From positions 4,464,001-4,528,000 of the forward strand of contig NZ_AP019777.1 of assembly GCF_019669905.1 (NCBI RefSeq): 64,000 nt of DNA, in the 5' to 3' direction. This document shows positions 7,128 through 15,684 of this stretch, in pieces; position 1 is the first letter of the stretch, and every line of letters starts with the position of its first letter. The notes under the pieces are model-generated. The model was given only the letters and a program-made list of their open reading frames with translations. It made no database searches and was not told the DNA's origin. The position numbers and the translations under genes were made by a program. This DNA is from Methylomonas koyamae (GTDB lineage: Bacteria > Pseudomonadota > Gammaproteobacteria > Methylococcales > Methylomonadaceae).

Positions 7128-10100
7128 AACGCCTCCGGACAACGAAAGCTTTGGTATTCGCTAATGCCGAACGGATTGTTTACGCTGGCGGCGTGCAATT
7201 CGAAACGGGCGCTGAAACCTTCCACTTGTACCGTCAGATTGAAGCGGTCCGGCAAGCCGGTCGGCTCAATGTTGAATTCGTCGAACATACGAAACAGCGC
7301 CCAGGCGCCATCTTTGGCACGGCTGACTTGCTTGCCGTCCAAGGTCTCGAATACCACGCGCACCCCGGCGCTGTTATTGCTTCCCGGCCATTGAAATTTG
7401 GTCAACTGTTCCGGCCCGTGGCGATAGACCAATTCCTGGCCTTCAACATTGAGCCGAAAGGTGCCGACCCTGTCGTCCAGCGCCAAGGGTTTCAATTCGA
7501 ACTGCACCTGAGGTACGGCGCCCCCACCCGGAAAAAACGCATCGCGGATTTTGGCGGCAATCTGGAATTGGCGGATGCTGGCCGGCGCCAAGCCCAACGC
7601 ATTGTCGGATTTAAGCTCTTGCCACTGTACCGCGGCAATATCGACGAACGGTTTTAAATTGGCATTGAAGAACTGGTCGACGATACCGTTCGCGGCGAAT
7701 ACCTTGGCAAAATCGGCCAGCAACACGTCTTGCTGGGTGTTTTTCGCAAACGGATACCGGCCGGCCAATGCCGCTTTGCATGGTATGGCCACGGCGGTTT
7801 TCAACATTTCGTTGAGCTGGTTTTTTGCTCCGCTCTTGATTTGTTGGCCGCCGGTGGCGGTCAAAGCATTTAAAGAAGCCGCAATAGGCCCCGGCAAACG
7901 GGCGAATTCCATTTTCGCCGCCTGCAGCGGATCAATACCGCCGCCCGCGGCTTTGGCCGCTTCGGTGGATAACGCCTGGCCACCGGCGTTGCTGGCGGAA
8001 CCGATTTGCATCAAGTAGTCGTGCAGATTCTTAATACTGGCCAGCGCCGAAGCGATTGGCGCCGGCCGGTCCGCCGCTCCGCGCACTTGCGCGTTAAACG
8101 GCTCGAAATACGCCTCCAAGGCTTTTACCGGATCGATGCCTTGTTCGCTTTGTTTAGCGACCGCCAGCAATTTTTGGGTGGCCGCTTCCGGCACGGCGAT
8201 GCCGCCGGCCGCTTTGCTAAGGCTGTCCGCCAATTCGGCCGAGAGTTTGCTCAACGAAGTATTTTTTTCCACTAACTCGAGCAACAGTTTCAGCGGCGAA
8301 TCCGGTCTGGACAATAGATCCAAGGTATCGACCAGTTGGCTGGTGCCTGCCTGCGGCCGGAATTTAACGGCGGACAATACGCCGTCCCAGGTTTTTTGGT
8401 AGTCGGCCAAGTACAACCGCTTGAAATCGCCGTATAAGCGGTCGATTTCGGTCAACGTGTTGCCGCTTTCTGTCCCCAATACCCAATTCTGCTCGCTGGC
8501 TTCCTTGACGTAAGACATGCCCTTCTTCAAAAACAGCTCGGTATAGCCATAGGCGGTGAACACGCCAGGCACTACGATCGACTCCAGTTCTTTGCCGTTG
8601 GCCGCGACGAAAACCCTGCCGCCATTGGGCGCCAATTGAGCGGCAACGATCAGGTCGCGGCTATGGTCGAACAACGCTTCGCTTTTAAAGCGGCTGTAAA
8701 CTTGGTTGACCAATGGTATCTGGCTGAGCTTGTTGCGAACCGCGCCGACAAAGTTGTTATCGATCGCGACCGGGTCGAGCGGAAAAGCCAGCAAATTGTC
8801 CAAATGGATTTGCAGTTTCGCCTGCGTCTCCGGGTCGGTCGCGAACATTTGTTCCCAATCCAGTTTGACCCAGGGCTGAGCAACCTTAGCGTCCATCCGC
8901 TGCGGTTCGCCGAACATCAGATAGACGCGCAGCAATTGGTACAGTACGTCCAGATTGGCGCCTTCTTCACTCTGCATGCGCTGTTGCAAGCGCTGCACGA
9001 TTTGTACGGCAAAGCCTTCCCGTAACAAGCGCTGGTAAGCCATGTCCACGCCGGAACCGATCTTATCGCCCTGATCCAAACCGAAACCTGTGGTCCAGCC
9101 GGCTTGCCGGTAAACGTCCGCCGCAGCTTGTAACGCGTTCAGCTTCGGCAGCAATGCCAAAAATCCGGTGCGTGCATCCCGAGCCACGATATTGCTGGCA
9201 CGGTAAGCTTCTATCTGTTTATCGACCTCGGCTATCGCCATTTTGTTGGCGGTAAAACTGACCGACCAGACCAACGCCGCAATCGCGACAAACACAAAGG
9301 TTGCGCCATAAGCGGCGAGCGTCATCAGCCGGTATCGCCGCTCGATCCGCGGGTCGGTGCCGACCAGGTCCGCTTCCGGAAACACCACCTGTTTCAATAA
9401 CTTGGTCAGAAAATAGCTTTTGCCGCGGCCGCTCAACAGCGGTACCGCTTGGCGGTCCAGTCTGAAACTGGCGGCCAGGGCCGACATGATGCGGTCGATC
9501 GGAGTACCTTCCTGCGTACCGCTGCTGAAGTACACGCCGCGTAATAAAAACGGCTCTTCATAACGATTGGTCGAAAACGTGGCTTGCAAGAAATCACTAG
9601 CCACTGTTTTGAACAGCCGCATTTGCTGCGGGAAGTCGAATATGGCAGCACGCCGCTGAACATCGCGCTCTTCCTGCATCCGTTTCAAGCGCCGTTGTAC
9701 CAGACGTTCGACCAGTTCGTCGTAACCGCGATCGAACTGTTGGATGTGCTCGGCCGGATTATCGCTGGCGGAATCGGTACGCAGAAAGGTTTCACCCCAA
9801 ACTTGGCTGCGCTCGTCTTCGGTCAAGTTTGCGAAGAAGTCGTTAAATCCGGCAATCAAATCGGTTTTGGTAAACAGCACGTAAACCGGCAACTGCACGC
9901 CCAAGCGGTCGTTCAGCTCCATGATTCGACGCCTGACCGCGGCCGCGTGCTGCCGCAACTCTTCTTCCGTTTGTTGCATCAAGTCGCTGACGCTGACCGC
10001 AACGAATACGCCGTTTAAAGGCCGACGCGGCCGGTATTTCTTCAGTAATTGCAAAAAACCTTGCCAAGCCGAGGCATCGACTTCCTTGTGGCTGTCCTGC

Positions 10101-10687
10101 GTGGTATAGCGGCCGGCGGTATCCAGCAGCACCGCTTCGTCTGAAAACCACCAATCGCAGTCGCGGGTACCGCTGACACCCTTGACGGAGTGTTTACCCA
10201 AGCGCTCCGCCAACGGGAAATGCAATCCGGAGTTGATCAGTGCCGTGGTTTTTCCGGAGCCCGGCGCGCCGATAATCGCGTACCACGGCATTTCATAGAG
10301 AAACTGCGAGCCGCGTTGTTGCTTACGTCCGCTGGTTTTCAACAAAGCCAACGCTTCGTCGAAGCCGCGGCTCAACACATCCAACTCGGCTTCCGCTGCC
10401 GCTTCGGTGCCATGGGCGTTATCGGCGGGGTCTTTTCCTGTCAAATCGGCCATCAAATTTTGGTCGCGCTGCCGCGAGAAACGGTAGGCCAATATTCGAT
10501 AAATCAGCCATACCGTTACCAATAAGCCGATCGATATACCTCTAGCCAATTCCGCTTCCAGTGGCGCAACCCCGGCAATTGCAACCAATGGCCCGATAAA
10601 CCAGATCAACAGCGCCAGAAACAGCACTCCGATCAGTTCCAACACCCATTTACGTTTGAAAAAATTGATTATCGGTTCCACGCGCAA
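7124..10687 (-). CDS. tssM: TssM (IcmF), T6SS inner-membrane complex protein
   Basis: Large inner-membrane protein that with TssL (and usually TssJ) spans the envelope and anchors the T6SS baseplate. Length is 1187 residues, typical. Two N-terminal membrane segments lie near residues 17-36 and 48-64, followed by a cytoplasmic NTPase-like domain with Walker A GAPGSGKT (140-147). A third membrane segment lies at roughly residues 455-478 (ATFVFVAIAALVWSVSF), and a long periplasmic part follows. The first codon would be TTG (10687); a GTG two codons later (10681) is equally plausible. It starts 3 bp after tssL and overlaps tagF/pppA by 4 bp. Confidence 0.95.
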   Translation of the reverse strand: MRVEPIINFFKRKWVLELIGVLFLALLIWFIGPLVAIAGVAPLEAELARGISIGLLVTVWLIYRILAYRFSRQRDQNLMADLTGKDPADNAHGTEAAAEAELDVLSRGFDEALALLKTSGRKQQRGSQFLYEMPWYAIIGAPGSGKTTALINSGLHFPLAERLGKHSVKGVSGTRDCDWWFSDEAVLLDTAGRYTTQDSHKEVDASAWQGFLQLLKKYRPRRPLNGVFVAVSVSDLMQQTEEELRQHAAAVRRRIMELNDRLGVQLPVYVLFTKTDLIAGFNDFFANLTEDERSQVWGETFLRTDSASDNPAEHIQQFDRGYDELVERLVQRRLKRMQEERDVQRRAAIFDFPQQMRLFKTVASDFLQATFSTNRYEEPFLLRGVYFSSGTQEGTPIDRIMSALAASFRLDRQAVPLLSGRGKSYFLTKLLKQVVFPEADLVGTDPRIERRYRLMTLAAYGATFVFVAIAALVWSVSFTANKMAIAEVDKQIEAYRASNIVARDARTGFLALLPKLNALQAAADVYRQAGWTTGFGLDQGDKIGSGVDMAYQRLLREGFAVQIVQRLQQRMQSEEGANLDVLYQLLRVYLMFGEPQRMDAKVAQPWVKLDWEQMFATDPETQAKLQIHLDNLLAFPLDPVAIDNNFVGAVRNKLSQIPLVNQVYSRFKSEALFDHSRDLIVAAQLAPNGGRVFVAANGKELESIVVPGVFTAYGYTELFLKKGMSYVKEASEQNWVLGTESGNTLTEIDRLYGDFKRLYLADYQKTWDGVLSAVKFRPQAGTSQLVDTLDLLSRPDSPLKLLLELVEKNTSLSKLSAELADSLSKAAGGIAVPEAATQKLLAVAKQSEQGIDPVKALEAYFEPFNAQVRGAADRPAPIASALASIKNLHDYLMQIGSASNAGGQALSTEAAKAAGGGIDPLQAAKMEFARLPGPIAASLNALTATGGQQIKSGAKNQLNEMLKTAVAIPCKAALAGRYPFAKNTQQDVLLADFAKVFAANGIVDQFFNANLKPFVDIAAVQWQELKSDNALGLAPASIRQFQIAAKIRDAFFPGGGAVPQVQFELKPLALDDRVGTFRLNVEGQELVYRHGPEQLTKFQWPGSNNSAGVRVVFETLDGKQVSRAKDGAWALFRMFDEFNIEPTGLPDRFNLTVQVEGFSARFELHAASVNNPFGISEYQSFRCPEAL

Positions 10688-10690
10688 TAC

Positions 10691-12013
10691 TCACTTAATC
10701 AGGATGTCGACACGGCGGTTAAACGCTCGATGTTCCGGGCTGTCGTTAGGCTCCAACGGCTCGCCGTCCGCCCGGCCTTCGGCGCGGACGCTTCCGCGCA
10801 ATTGGGCGGAAGCGGTCAGAATTGCCAAAACATTTTTCGCGCGGGCGGTCGACAAATGCCAGTTGGACGGAAAGCGGGCAGACACAATAGGCCTATCGTC
10901 GGTATGGCCGGTAACCAAAATCGAGTCTTGCTGGTTCTCGAGTTCTTTGGCGATTTTTTTTAACATCGGGATGAATTCGGGTTTCACTTGGTCGCTACCC
11001 GAGGGGAACGAATTACGAACCCGGATAATGCTGTCGTCTACCACTTCCACCATGTTCTTGGCTATTTCGTCGCGCAATAATGGAATGAAGCGTTGTGCGC
11101 GATTAGGGCTTGGCAGGGGAATAACCGGCGAAACCGGAGTGGCAGTTTCAACCGCTGCCAACAAAATTGGCTCTTTGCTCAGCTTGAGCAACTCCTTGTA
11201 GGTAGGGTCGGAAGCGGTATTGATAAAAAATGCGAAGCCCAAATAACACAGTAGGGCCAAACCTCCGGCAATGGTCGCAAACACCCATAGCGGCACTCGA
11301 GATATTAGAGGATGGACTGCAGTTTTCTGACCTTGCCAACGGGGCGACAACTCCGCCGGATAGTCGCCGCGGACGCGTTGGATTAACTGGTAAAGTTCAA
11401 GCCTTTGCTTTTCCAGCTCGTTCATGCCATTCGCCATGATACGAAATTTGCCTTCGAAACCGAAGCTCAATAGTGCATAGCCGAGTTCAATCAGAGCCAG
11501 ATTCTGAGCGGGTTGCTTTACTAATTGATCGAGAATTTGAAAAAACCGTTCGCCGCCCCATGCTTCCTTGTGAAAAACGATCAATAAGCTCTGATGCCCC
11601 CAGTTGCTTTGCGATCCCCAAGGCGTGTTCTGAATGATCTCGTCGAGAAAAGTACACAAGCCGTAACTGGCGATGCGGACGTGTTCTTGCTGTAGGCCCG
11701 CGGCTAGCGCCCGATTCTCGAACTCGCTGATCTCTTTAGCCAGTTTTTGTTTTAATTCGTCCACCGCCGCATAAGCGACCGTCACCCTTAATCTGGCGGC
11801 CAAAGAAAGCAACCCGGCGGCCAAATCCAACAACGAAGCGGACGCGGACGGCGCCAAAGCACTTATCGGCGGAATATTTTGGTAGCTGGCGGGCGGTGGC
11901 GTTGTCGGCTTTTGCCCGGCTCTGCTGATCGTGGCCGAGTCGGGTGAGCGCCCGCCCGGAGAAGGCCGTAAAACGGTTTTATCGTCGTCACCGAATGGAC
12001 CATTTTGTGTCAT
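10691..12013 (-). CDS. tssL: TssL (DotU/IcmH) with C-terminal OmpA-like peptidoglycan-binding domain
   Basis: Inner-membrane T6SS component, 440 residues, an evolved TssL. After a proline-rich disordered N terminus (1-58) comes the DotU domain (about 60-235), a membrane helix (about 240-264, WVFATIAGGLALLCYLGFAF), and a periplasmic OmpA-like domain (about 315-440). The latter has VTGHTDDRPI, the LSTARAKNV helix and the terminal NRRVDILIK, i.e. the usual peptidoglycan-binding residues. This domain can anchor the complex to the cell wall directly, which matters because no tssJ is seen. It starts 6 bp after tssK and ends 3 bp before tssM. Confidence 0.95.
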   Translation of the reverse strand: MTQNGPFGDDDKTVLRPSPGGRSPDSATISRAGQKPTTPPPASYQNIPPISALAPSASASLLDLAAGLLSLAARLRVTVAYAAVDELKQKLAKEISEFENRALAAGLQQEHVRIASYGLCTFLDEIIQNTPWGSQSNWGHQSLLIVFHKEAWGGERFFQILDQLVKQPAQNLALIELGYALLSFGFEGKFRIMANGMNELEKQRLELYQLIQRVRGDYPAELSPRWQGQKTAVHPLISRVPLWVFATIAGGLALLCYLGFAFFINTASDPTYKELLKLSKEPILLAAVETATPVSPVIPLPSPNRAQRFIPLLRDEIAKNMVEVVDDSIIRVRNSFPSGSDQVKPEFIPMLKKIAKELENQQDSILVTGHTDDRPIVSARFPSNWHLSTARAKNVLAILTASAQLRGSVRAEGRADGEPLEPNDSPEHRAFNRRVDILIK

Positions 12014-12019
12014 CGCCGC

Positions 12020-13360
12020 CTACCCTTTTTTTATTGCCCAAAACTCCAGTTCCAAACCGGGAAAATTGCCACCGATATGGAACGCAAAACCGCCTGATTC
12101 AGCCATTTTCTTCCAATAAGGACTCTGCTTATCGAGTTCGAAATACGAACAGCCCGCGTGGTATGGCAATTGCCTGGGCGCGACCGGCAAAGGGTGTATC
12201 GCAATTCCGGGCAAAGCCGCCGTGACTAATTGCGTTATCTCTTCAACCGGGCCGATTTTAACTTGGGGCGGGAAGTGCATGCGCAGCATCTCCGAAGACA
12301 CTTGCGCACTAGCAGCGAGTATATAGATCGCATTCTCCAACAGCTTTACGTCCGGACGCCCGGAGTAATAAACCGATTGGCTATGCTTGGTAAGCGGTAT
12401 TTGAATTGCATTTTGTTCCAATACCATACTTAACAAACGCCGTAACTCGTCGATTAACGGGATAAAACAACGACGCAAATCATCGTGCTGGTAGGGTGGA
12501 ATATTGGCCGGACGCTTGTTCTGTCGGTAAAAAGTTGAGAGGTCGCCCATTATCTGAAGACATAAAGAAAACAGGCTTTCAGGATGCAATGAACTATCGG
12601 CCGCCAGATGTTCGAGCAGGGGTTCGTAGCGATTGATGGTTTGCAGCAACAAAAAATCGGCAACTTCGGCAACAGCGGCGCCATGCGACGCTCCTGCAAC
12701 GCGTGCCGCCAGTGCTTCCCCCCGGGTGTGCAGCAAGCCTTGCAATTCACGGACAAACCCCGCCAGGATGCGACTAGCTGTGGATTGCAATGATGCGGGA
12801 ATGTACTTTTCGTCCAGTACGACTGTTTTATCCGCTCGAACTTCGACGATATTGGCGACACCGAGGCACAAATAGCCGGAACGCTCCTGCGAAGCCAGAA
12901 GTAAACGAGGCCGCATACTCGCAATTTGCACCGGATACCGGCCATCATATCCGGCGTTATTGTCTCTGACTTCCCGATGGTTTATTCGATAACGAGCGAG
13001 TCCGTCCGGATTGTGTTCGCTATCGACCTCAATGCCATCCGGCCGCACCAGCGGCAACGCTAAGTAAACTATTTCATTACTTGTTCCCGGTGGGACATCC
13101 AAGGGCAACGGCAATTCGTCTTCATGCGGCATATAAAACGGCGTACCGTCTTGGAAAATCCCTCTGGCTTCATTCAGACAAATTTTGCCTATTGCCAATT
13201 GGCTAATGTCGATTGCAAGGGTAGACAGCCCCCAGTCGTGAGACCGAATTCCGCGGCAGCGCCCGTCAACCAGCGTATGCAGATAGCGGTCATGCTGTTG
13301 AAAGTGCTGCGGCCGCAGAAACATGCCTTCAGTCCAAACAATCCTATTATTTATAGACAT
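12020..13360 (-). CDS. tssK: TssK, T6SS baseplate-membrane complex adaptor
   Basis: Trimeric adaptor that joins the T6SS baseplate to the TssL-TssM membrane complex. The 446-residue protein has the classic TssK opening: RIVWTEGMFLRPQHFQQHDRY near residues 6-26, where the hydrophobic and histidine-rich signature is diagnostic. The C-terminal part, with LPYHAGCSYFELDKQSPYWK and an FAFHIGGNFPGLELEFWAI ending, matches the domain that contacts the membrane complex. Cytoplasmic. It follows tagH after 55 bp, where many clusters instead carry tssJ; here no lipoprotein gene fits in that gap. Confidence 0.95.
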   Translation of the reverse strand: MSINNRIVWTEGMFLRPQHFQQHDRYLHTLVDGRCRGIRSHDWGLSTLAIDISQLAIGKICLNEARGIFQDGTPFYMPHEDELPLPLDVPPGTSNEIVYLALPLVRPDGIEVDSEHNPDGLARYRINHREVRDNNAGYDGRYPVQIASMRPRLLLASQERSGYLCLGVANIVEVRADKTVVLDEKYIPASLQSTASRILAGFVRELQGLLHTRGEALAARVAGASHGAAVAEVADFLLLQTINRYEPLLEHLAADSSLHPESLFSLCLQIMGDLSTFYRQNKRPANIPPYQHDDLRRCFIPLIDELRRLLSMVLEQNAIQIPLTKHSQSVYYSGRPDVKLLENAIYILAASAQVSSEMLRMHFPPQVKIGPVEEITQLVTAALPGIAIHPLPVAPRQLPYHAGCSYFELDKQSPYWKKMAESGGFAFHIGGNFPGLELEFWAIKKG

Positions 13361-13415
13361 ACTCTGTTGATCTCTGATTTGTTGGCTTGCATTCGAACCT
13401 TGGGCTCTTTAACTC

Positions 13416-14807
13416 TCAGCGTCGGCTGAATAAATGCATTTGTTTCTCGTACGCGTCGGCGAATTCGTCCCCAAAAAACTCTTCTACGGCTAACGTCTTT
13501 AGTTCCGGATATTTTTCACAATAAAGCTCCCAACATCTCGCTTTCTTCTGAAATAACAATCCTTCTCCCAATGTTTTTTCGAAGGCTTCGGGTTCAAATC
13601 TCCGCAATATCTCCGCCAATGACGCTTGAATACCCGCTGTGACTGCCATCTGATGGTACTTGATATCCCTGAAGGCTTCACTCACTGCGGCATCCGGGGC
13701 GATGAATGCTGGATTGTTTGGCGCCAACATAAGTTTAAGCACACTTTCCACATCGGGATTGAATTTTAGCGGGTTATTTTCCGTTGACCGGATTGTTGTC
13801 ACCGAAACGCGGAATTCGCTTTTCATCTCCGCACGTACGCGCAAGACATCCATCAAGCCCTCAATCAGATTTCGGAATAATTTCCCTGCGGCGTTCATCG
13901 CGGCGCGGCGCTGGGATTCTGGCACAAAATCCAAATCGCTAATTCCAGCACCTCGCATAAAACAACTAAACAACTCAGCGCTATCGGCCGTTGATTCAGG
14001 TTGGGGCCTCGGAGCTACTGGGCTCGCGCTTTCGTTTAACTCCGCGAGCGGCGTAAGGTTCTGTGGCTGAGCATTGAATTGCTGATTCGTGCCGGCATTT
14101 ATGTCTTGAACTGGTTGATCCGAATAAGACGTATCGTCCACTTCGAATGGGGCTGGCGCCGTGGCACCTGGATTATTCCCGCTAGCTAACGGGTCAATTA
14201 TCGACGCTGCCGATAACGAATCCAACCCTTTTAAAAATTCAGCGATGTCTTTTTCCTGGGCTTCAATTACGTGTACGTTCGCCGATTCGACTTCTGGTGG
14301 CGAAAAACTATCTTGGAATGGTTGACTGGGTCCTAACTCTTGGAACGGGAACGGCTTTTCCACCTGTTGTTCGAATACTGAAGGGCTTGACGAGTAAGCA
14401 AACGGCGAATCAGGCTCGGTGGCAAACGACTGCGAAAAAGGCCCACGGTCGATTGCCGCTAGATCTATTGCTGGAATATCTCCAGACTCAATTTCAACCT
14501 CGACCAGAACCTCGTATTCCCCTATACGCAATATCTCCTTGTCTTGCAGCCTAATTTGCTGGCCTGTTACGTTAATATCGGCATTGACCAGATATGTGCC
14601 ATTTTTGCTAGTATCTTTTAACTGATATTGACCATTTTGGTACAAAACCTCTGCATGATGGCCTGAAACGAAATTTTCCGGGTCGATCAGTACTAGCGTA
14701 TTCCCATTTTTCCTTCCTATTGAACCACCGCACTGATTGAATGTAGCAGATAAATTAGTACTTGAAGGAGCACCCTTATATGAGATAACTCTTAGTCTTA
14801 GAGGCAC
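13416..14807 (-). CDS. tagH: TagH, FHA-domain T6SS regulator
   Basis: Forkhead-associated protein of the T6SS threonine-phosphorylation pathway, 463 residues. The N-terminal FHA domain (about 1-90) shows the phosphothreonine-binding residues GR (31-32), SGHH (48-51) and KNGT (68-71). A long acidic, proline- and serine-rich linker (about 100-290) leads to a conserved C-terminal TagH domain (about 295-463) ending near FFGDEFADAYEKQM. In known systems phosphorylated TssL or FHA protein activates assembly; the TagF-PppA protein encoded four genes downstream should oppose this. It heads the tagH-tssK-tssL-tssM-tagF/pppA block. Its DNA is AT-richer than the genes downstream of it. Confidence 0.9.
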   Translation of the reverse strand: MPLRLRVISYKGAPSSTNLSATFNQCGGSIGRKNGNTLVLIDPENFVSGHHAEVLYQNGQYQLKDTSKNGTYLVNADINVTGQQIRLQDKEILRIGEYEVLVEVEIESGDIPAIDLAAIDRGPFSQSFATEPDSPFAYSSSPSVFEQQVEKPFPFQELGPSQPFQDSFSPPEVESANVHVIEAQEKDIAEFLKGLDSLSAASIIDPLASGNNPGATAPAPFEVDDTSYSDQPVQDINAGTNQQFNAQPQNLTPLAELNESASPVAPRPQPESTADSAELFSCFMRGAGISDLDFVPESQRRAAMNAAGKLFRNLIEGLMDVLRVRAEMKSEFRVSVTTIRSTENNPLKFNPDVESVLKLMLAPNNPAFIAPDAAVSEAFRDIKYHQMAVTAGIQASLAEILRRFEPEAFEKTLGEGLLFQKKARCWELYCEKYPELKTLAVEEFFGDEFADAYEKQMHLFSRR

Positions 14808-15120
14808 GGCGTCATTCCTATATCAGAAGAACTATTAATATAGTATGTTATTGCAAGCAAACCCAAAATAACAAAATTACAAGTTATTAGCTTCCTCATA
14901 CCGAACCAGAACAATCAAGCCCGCAACTTCATCAAACCCAAAGCGTACCCAACTCTTCGCCTACAAATCTGTAGTTATTTGGAATTAGTAGAGGCGCATT
15001 TATTCGCAACTTTGTCTTTTACCAGTAGTATTTCCTCTCCGGGACGAATTAACTTCCCATAATCTGATCTGGCGACGCCTTATAGCGGCGTACTCGACAT
15101 TAGCCTAATAACTTAAATTG
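14808..15120. other. Intergenic region upstream of tagH with a possible gene remnant
   Basis: About 310 bp with no intact gene. The part next to tagH (14820-14890) is very AT-rich and probably holds the tagH promoter, though no clear -35/-10 pair can be picked. Between 14975 and 15079 the minus strand reads 34 protein-like codons (ending NKCASTNSK then TAA) with no start codon; an in-frame TAA precedes them, itself preceded by an ATG six codons further upstream. This may be the 3' end of a decayed gene. Confidence 0.4.
14975..15079 (-). pseudogene. Possible 3' gene remnant
   Basis: Thirty-four codons on the minus strand ending in TAA at 14975 include RSDYGKLIRPGEEILLVKDK, whose composition and hydrophobic pattern look like a real protein C terminus. 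There is no start codon in this piece, and the same frame is closed by TAA immediately upstream after a six-codon ATG start. I do not recognise the family. It could equally be a chance open frame. Confidence 0.25.
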
Positions 15121-15525
15121 CTATTTTTGTTTGTTTTGAGCTTCTTCGGTAGAAGATACCAAATTTGACATACAATCGACTACACTCTCAACGTAGTTAG
15201 AATGCGCATCTGCAAGCGTCTTTGCATCTCCAAAGTCTTGTCGTAACTCCTCTAAGGTTTTTTTCGGATCACCCGACTTATTGAGCTTCAACATTTTTGT
15301 ATAGTTTTTATAAGCCCGCCTGCGCTGAGGGTCTATTAAAAACAAACCTGGCATATTTGATGACGACGTGTCCACGACGCATTTAGTCATTTCTTCCGGA
15401 GCTATTTTATAGTCTTTAATATCCTTTTCCGTTTTCATCTGCTCCAAAATCTCATTTTGATACTCGTCCTTTTCTGCACACCCCATTAATAACAATAGTG
15501 AACAAACCAATATAACTTTCTTCAT
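15121..15525 (-). CDS. Small predicted lipoprotein of unknown function
   Basis: A 134-residue protein with a lipoprotein signal: two lysines, a hydrophobic stretch and the lipobox LLMGC, giving a lipidated Cys16. The mature part is hydrophilic, mostly helical by composition and rich in K, E and D, with two further cysteines (near residues 49 and 117) that could form a disulfide. I do not recognise a family. It is not a TssJ by sequence: it lacks the beta-sandwich pattern and the L1-L2 loop of that family. The gene and its surroundings are markedly AT-richer than the neighbours, suggesting acquisition. It lies 82 bp past the pmoB terminator, so it needs its own promoter, and it precedes the T6SS block. 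Confidence 0.75.
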   Translation of the reverse strand: MKKVILVCSLLLLMGCAEKDEYQNEILEQMKTEKDIKDYKIAPEEMTKCVVDTSSSNMPGLFLIDPQRRRAYKNYTKMLKLNKSGDPKKTLEELRQDFGDAKTLADAHSNYVESVVDCMSNLVSSTEEAQNKQK

Positions 15526-15607
15526 TTCGCCACTCTTAAATTCGAAATATTAATTCTGATTAAAATTATTTCTAATCCGTATTTTTATCAGAAGTTTACA
15601 CCAAAAA

Positions 15608-15639
15608 AAACCCCCGCTATTTTTCAATAGCGGGGGTTT
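15608..15639 (-). terminator. Intrinsic terminator of pmoCAB
   Basis: Stem CCCCCGCTAT (15611-15620) with ATAGCGGGGG (15627-15636), 6-base loop, extended by AAA/TTT pairs; on the minus strand it is followed by a run of eight T (15603-15610). It lies about 45 bases past the pmoB stop and is a textbook strong rho-independent terminator. Confidence 0.93.
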
Positions 15640-15684
15640 GTCGTTAACCTCTAAGCTTTTGATCGCTTAGAGCACTTTCAAGTT

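Noticed and set aside
15121..15525. The orphan lipoprotein as TssJ
   Set aside because: It has a lipobox but none of the beta-sandwich pattern of TssJ, and it is separated from tagH by about 310 bp with a possible gene remnant.
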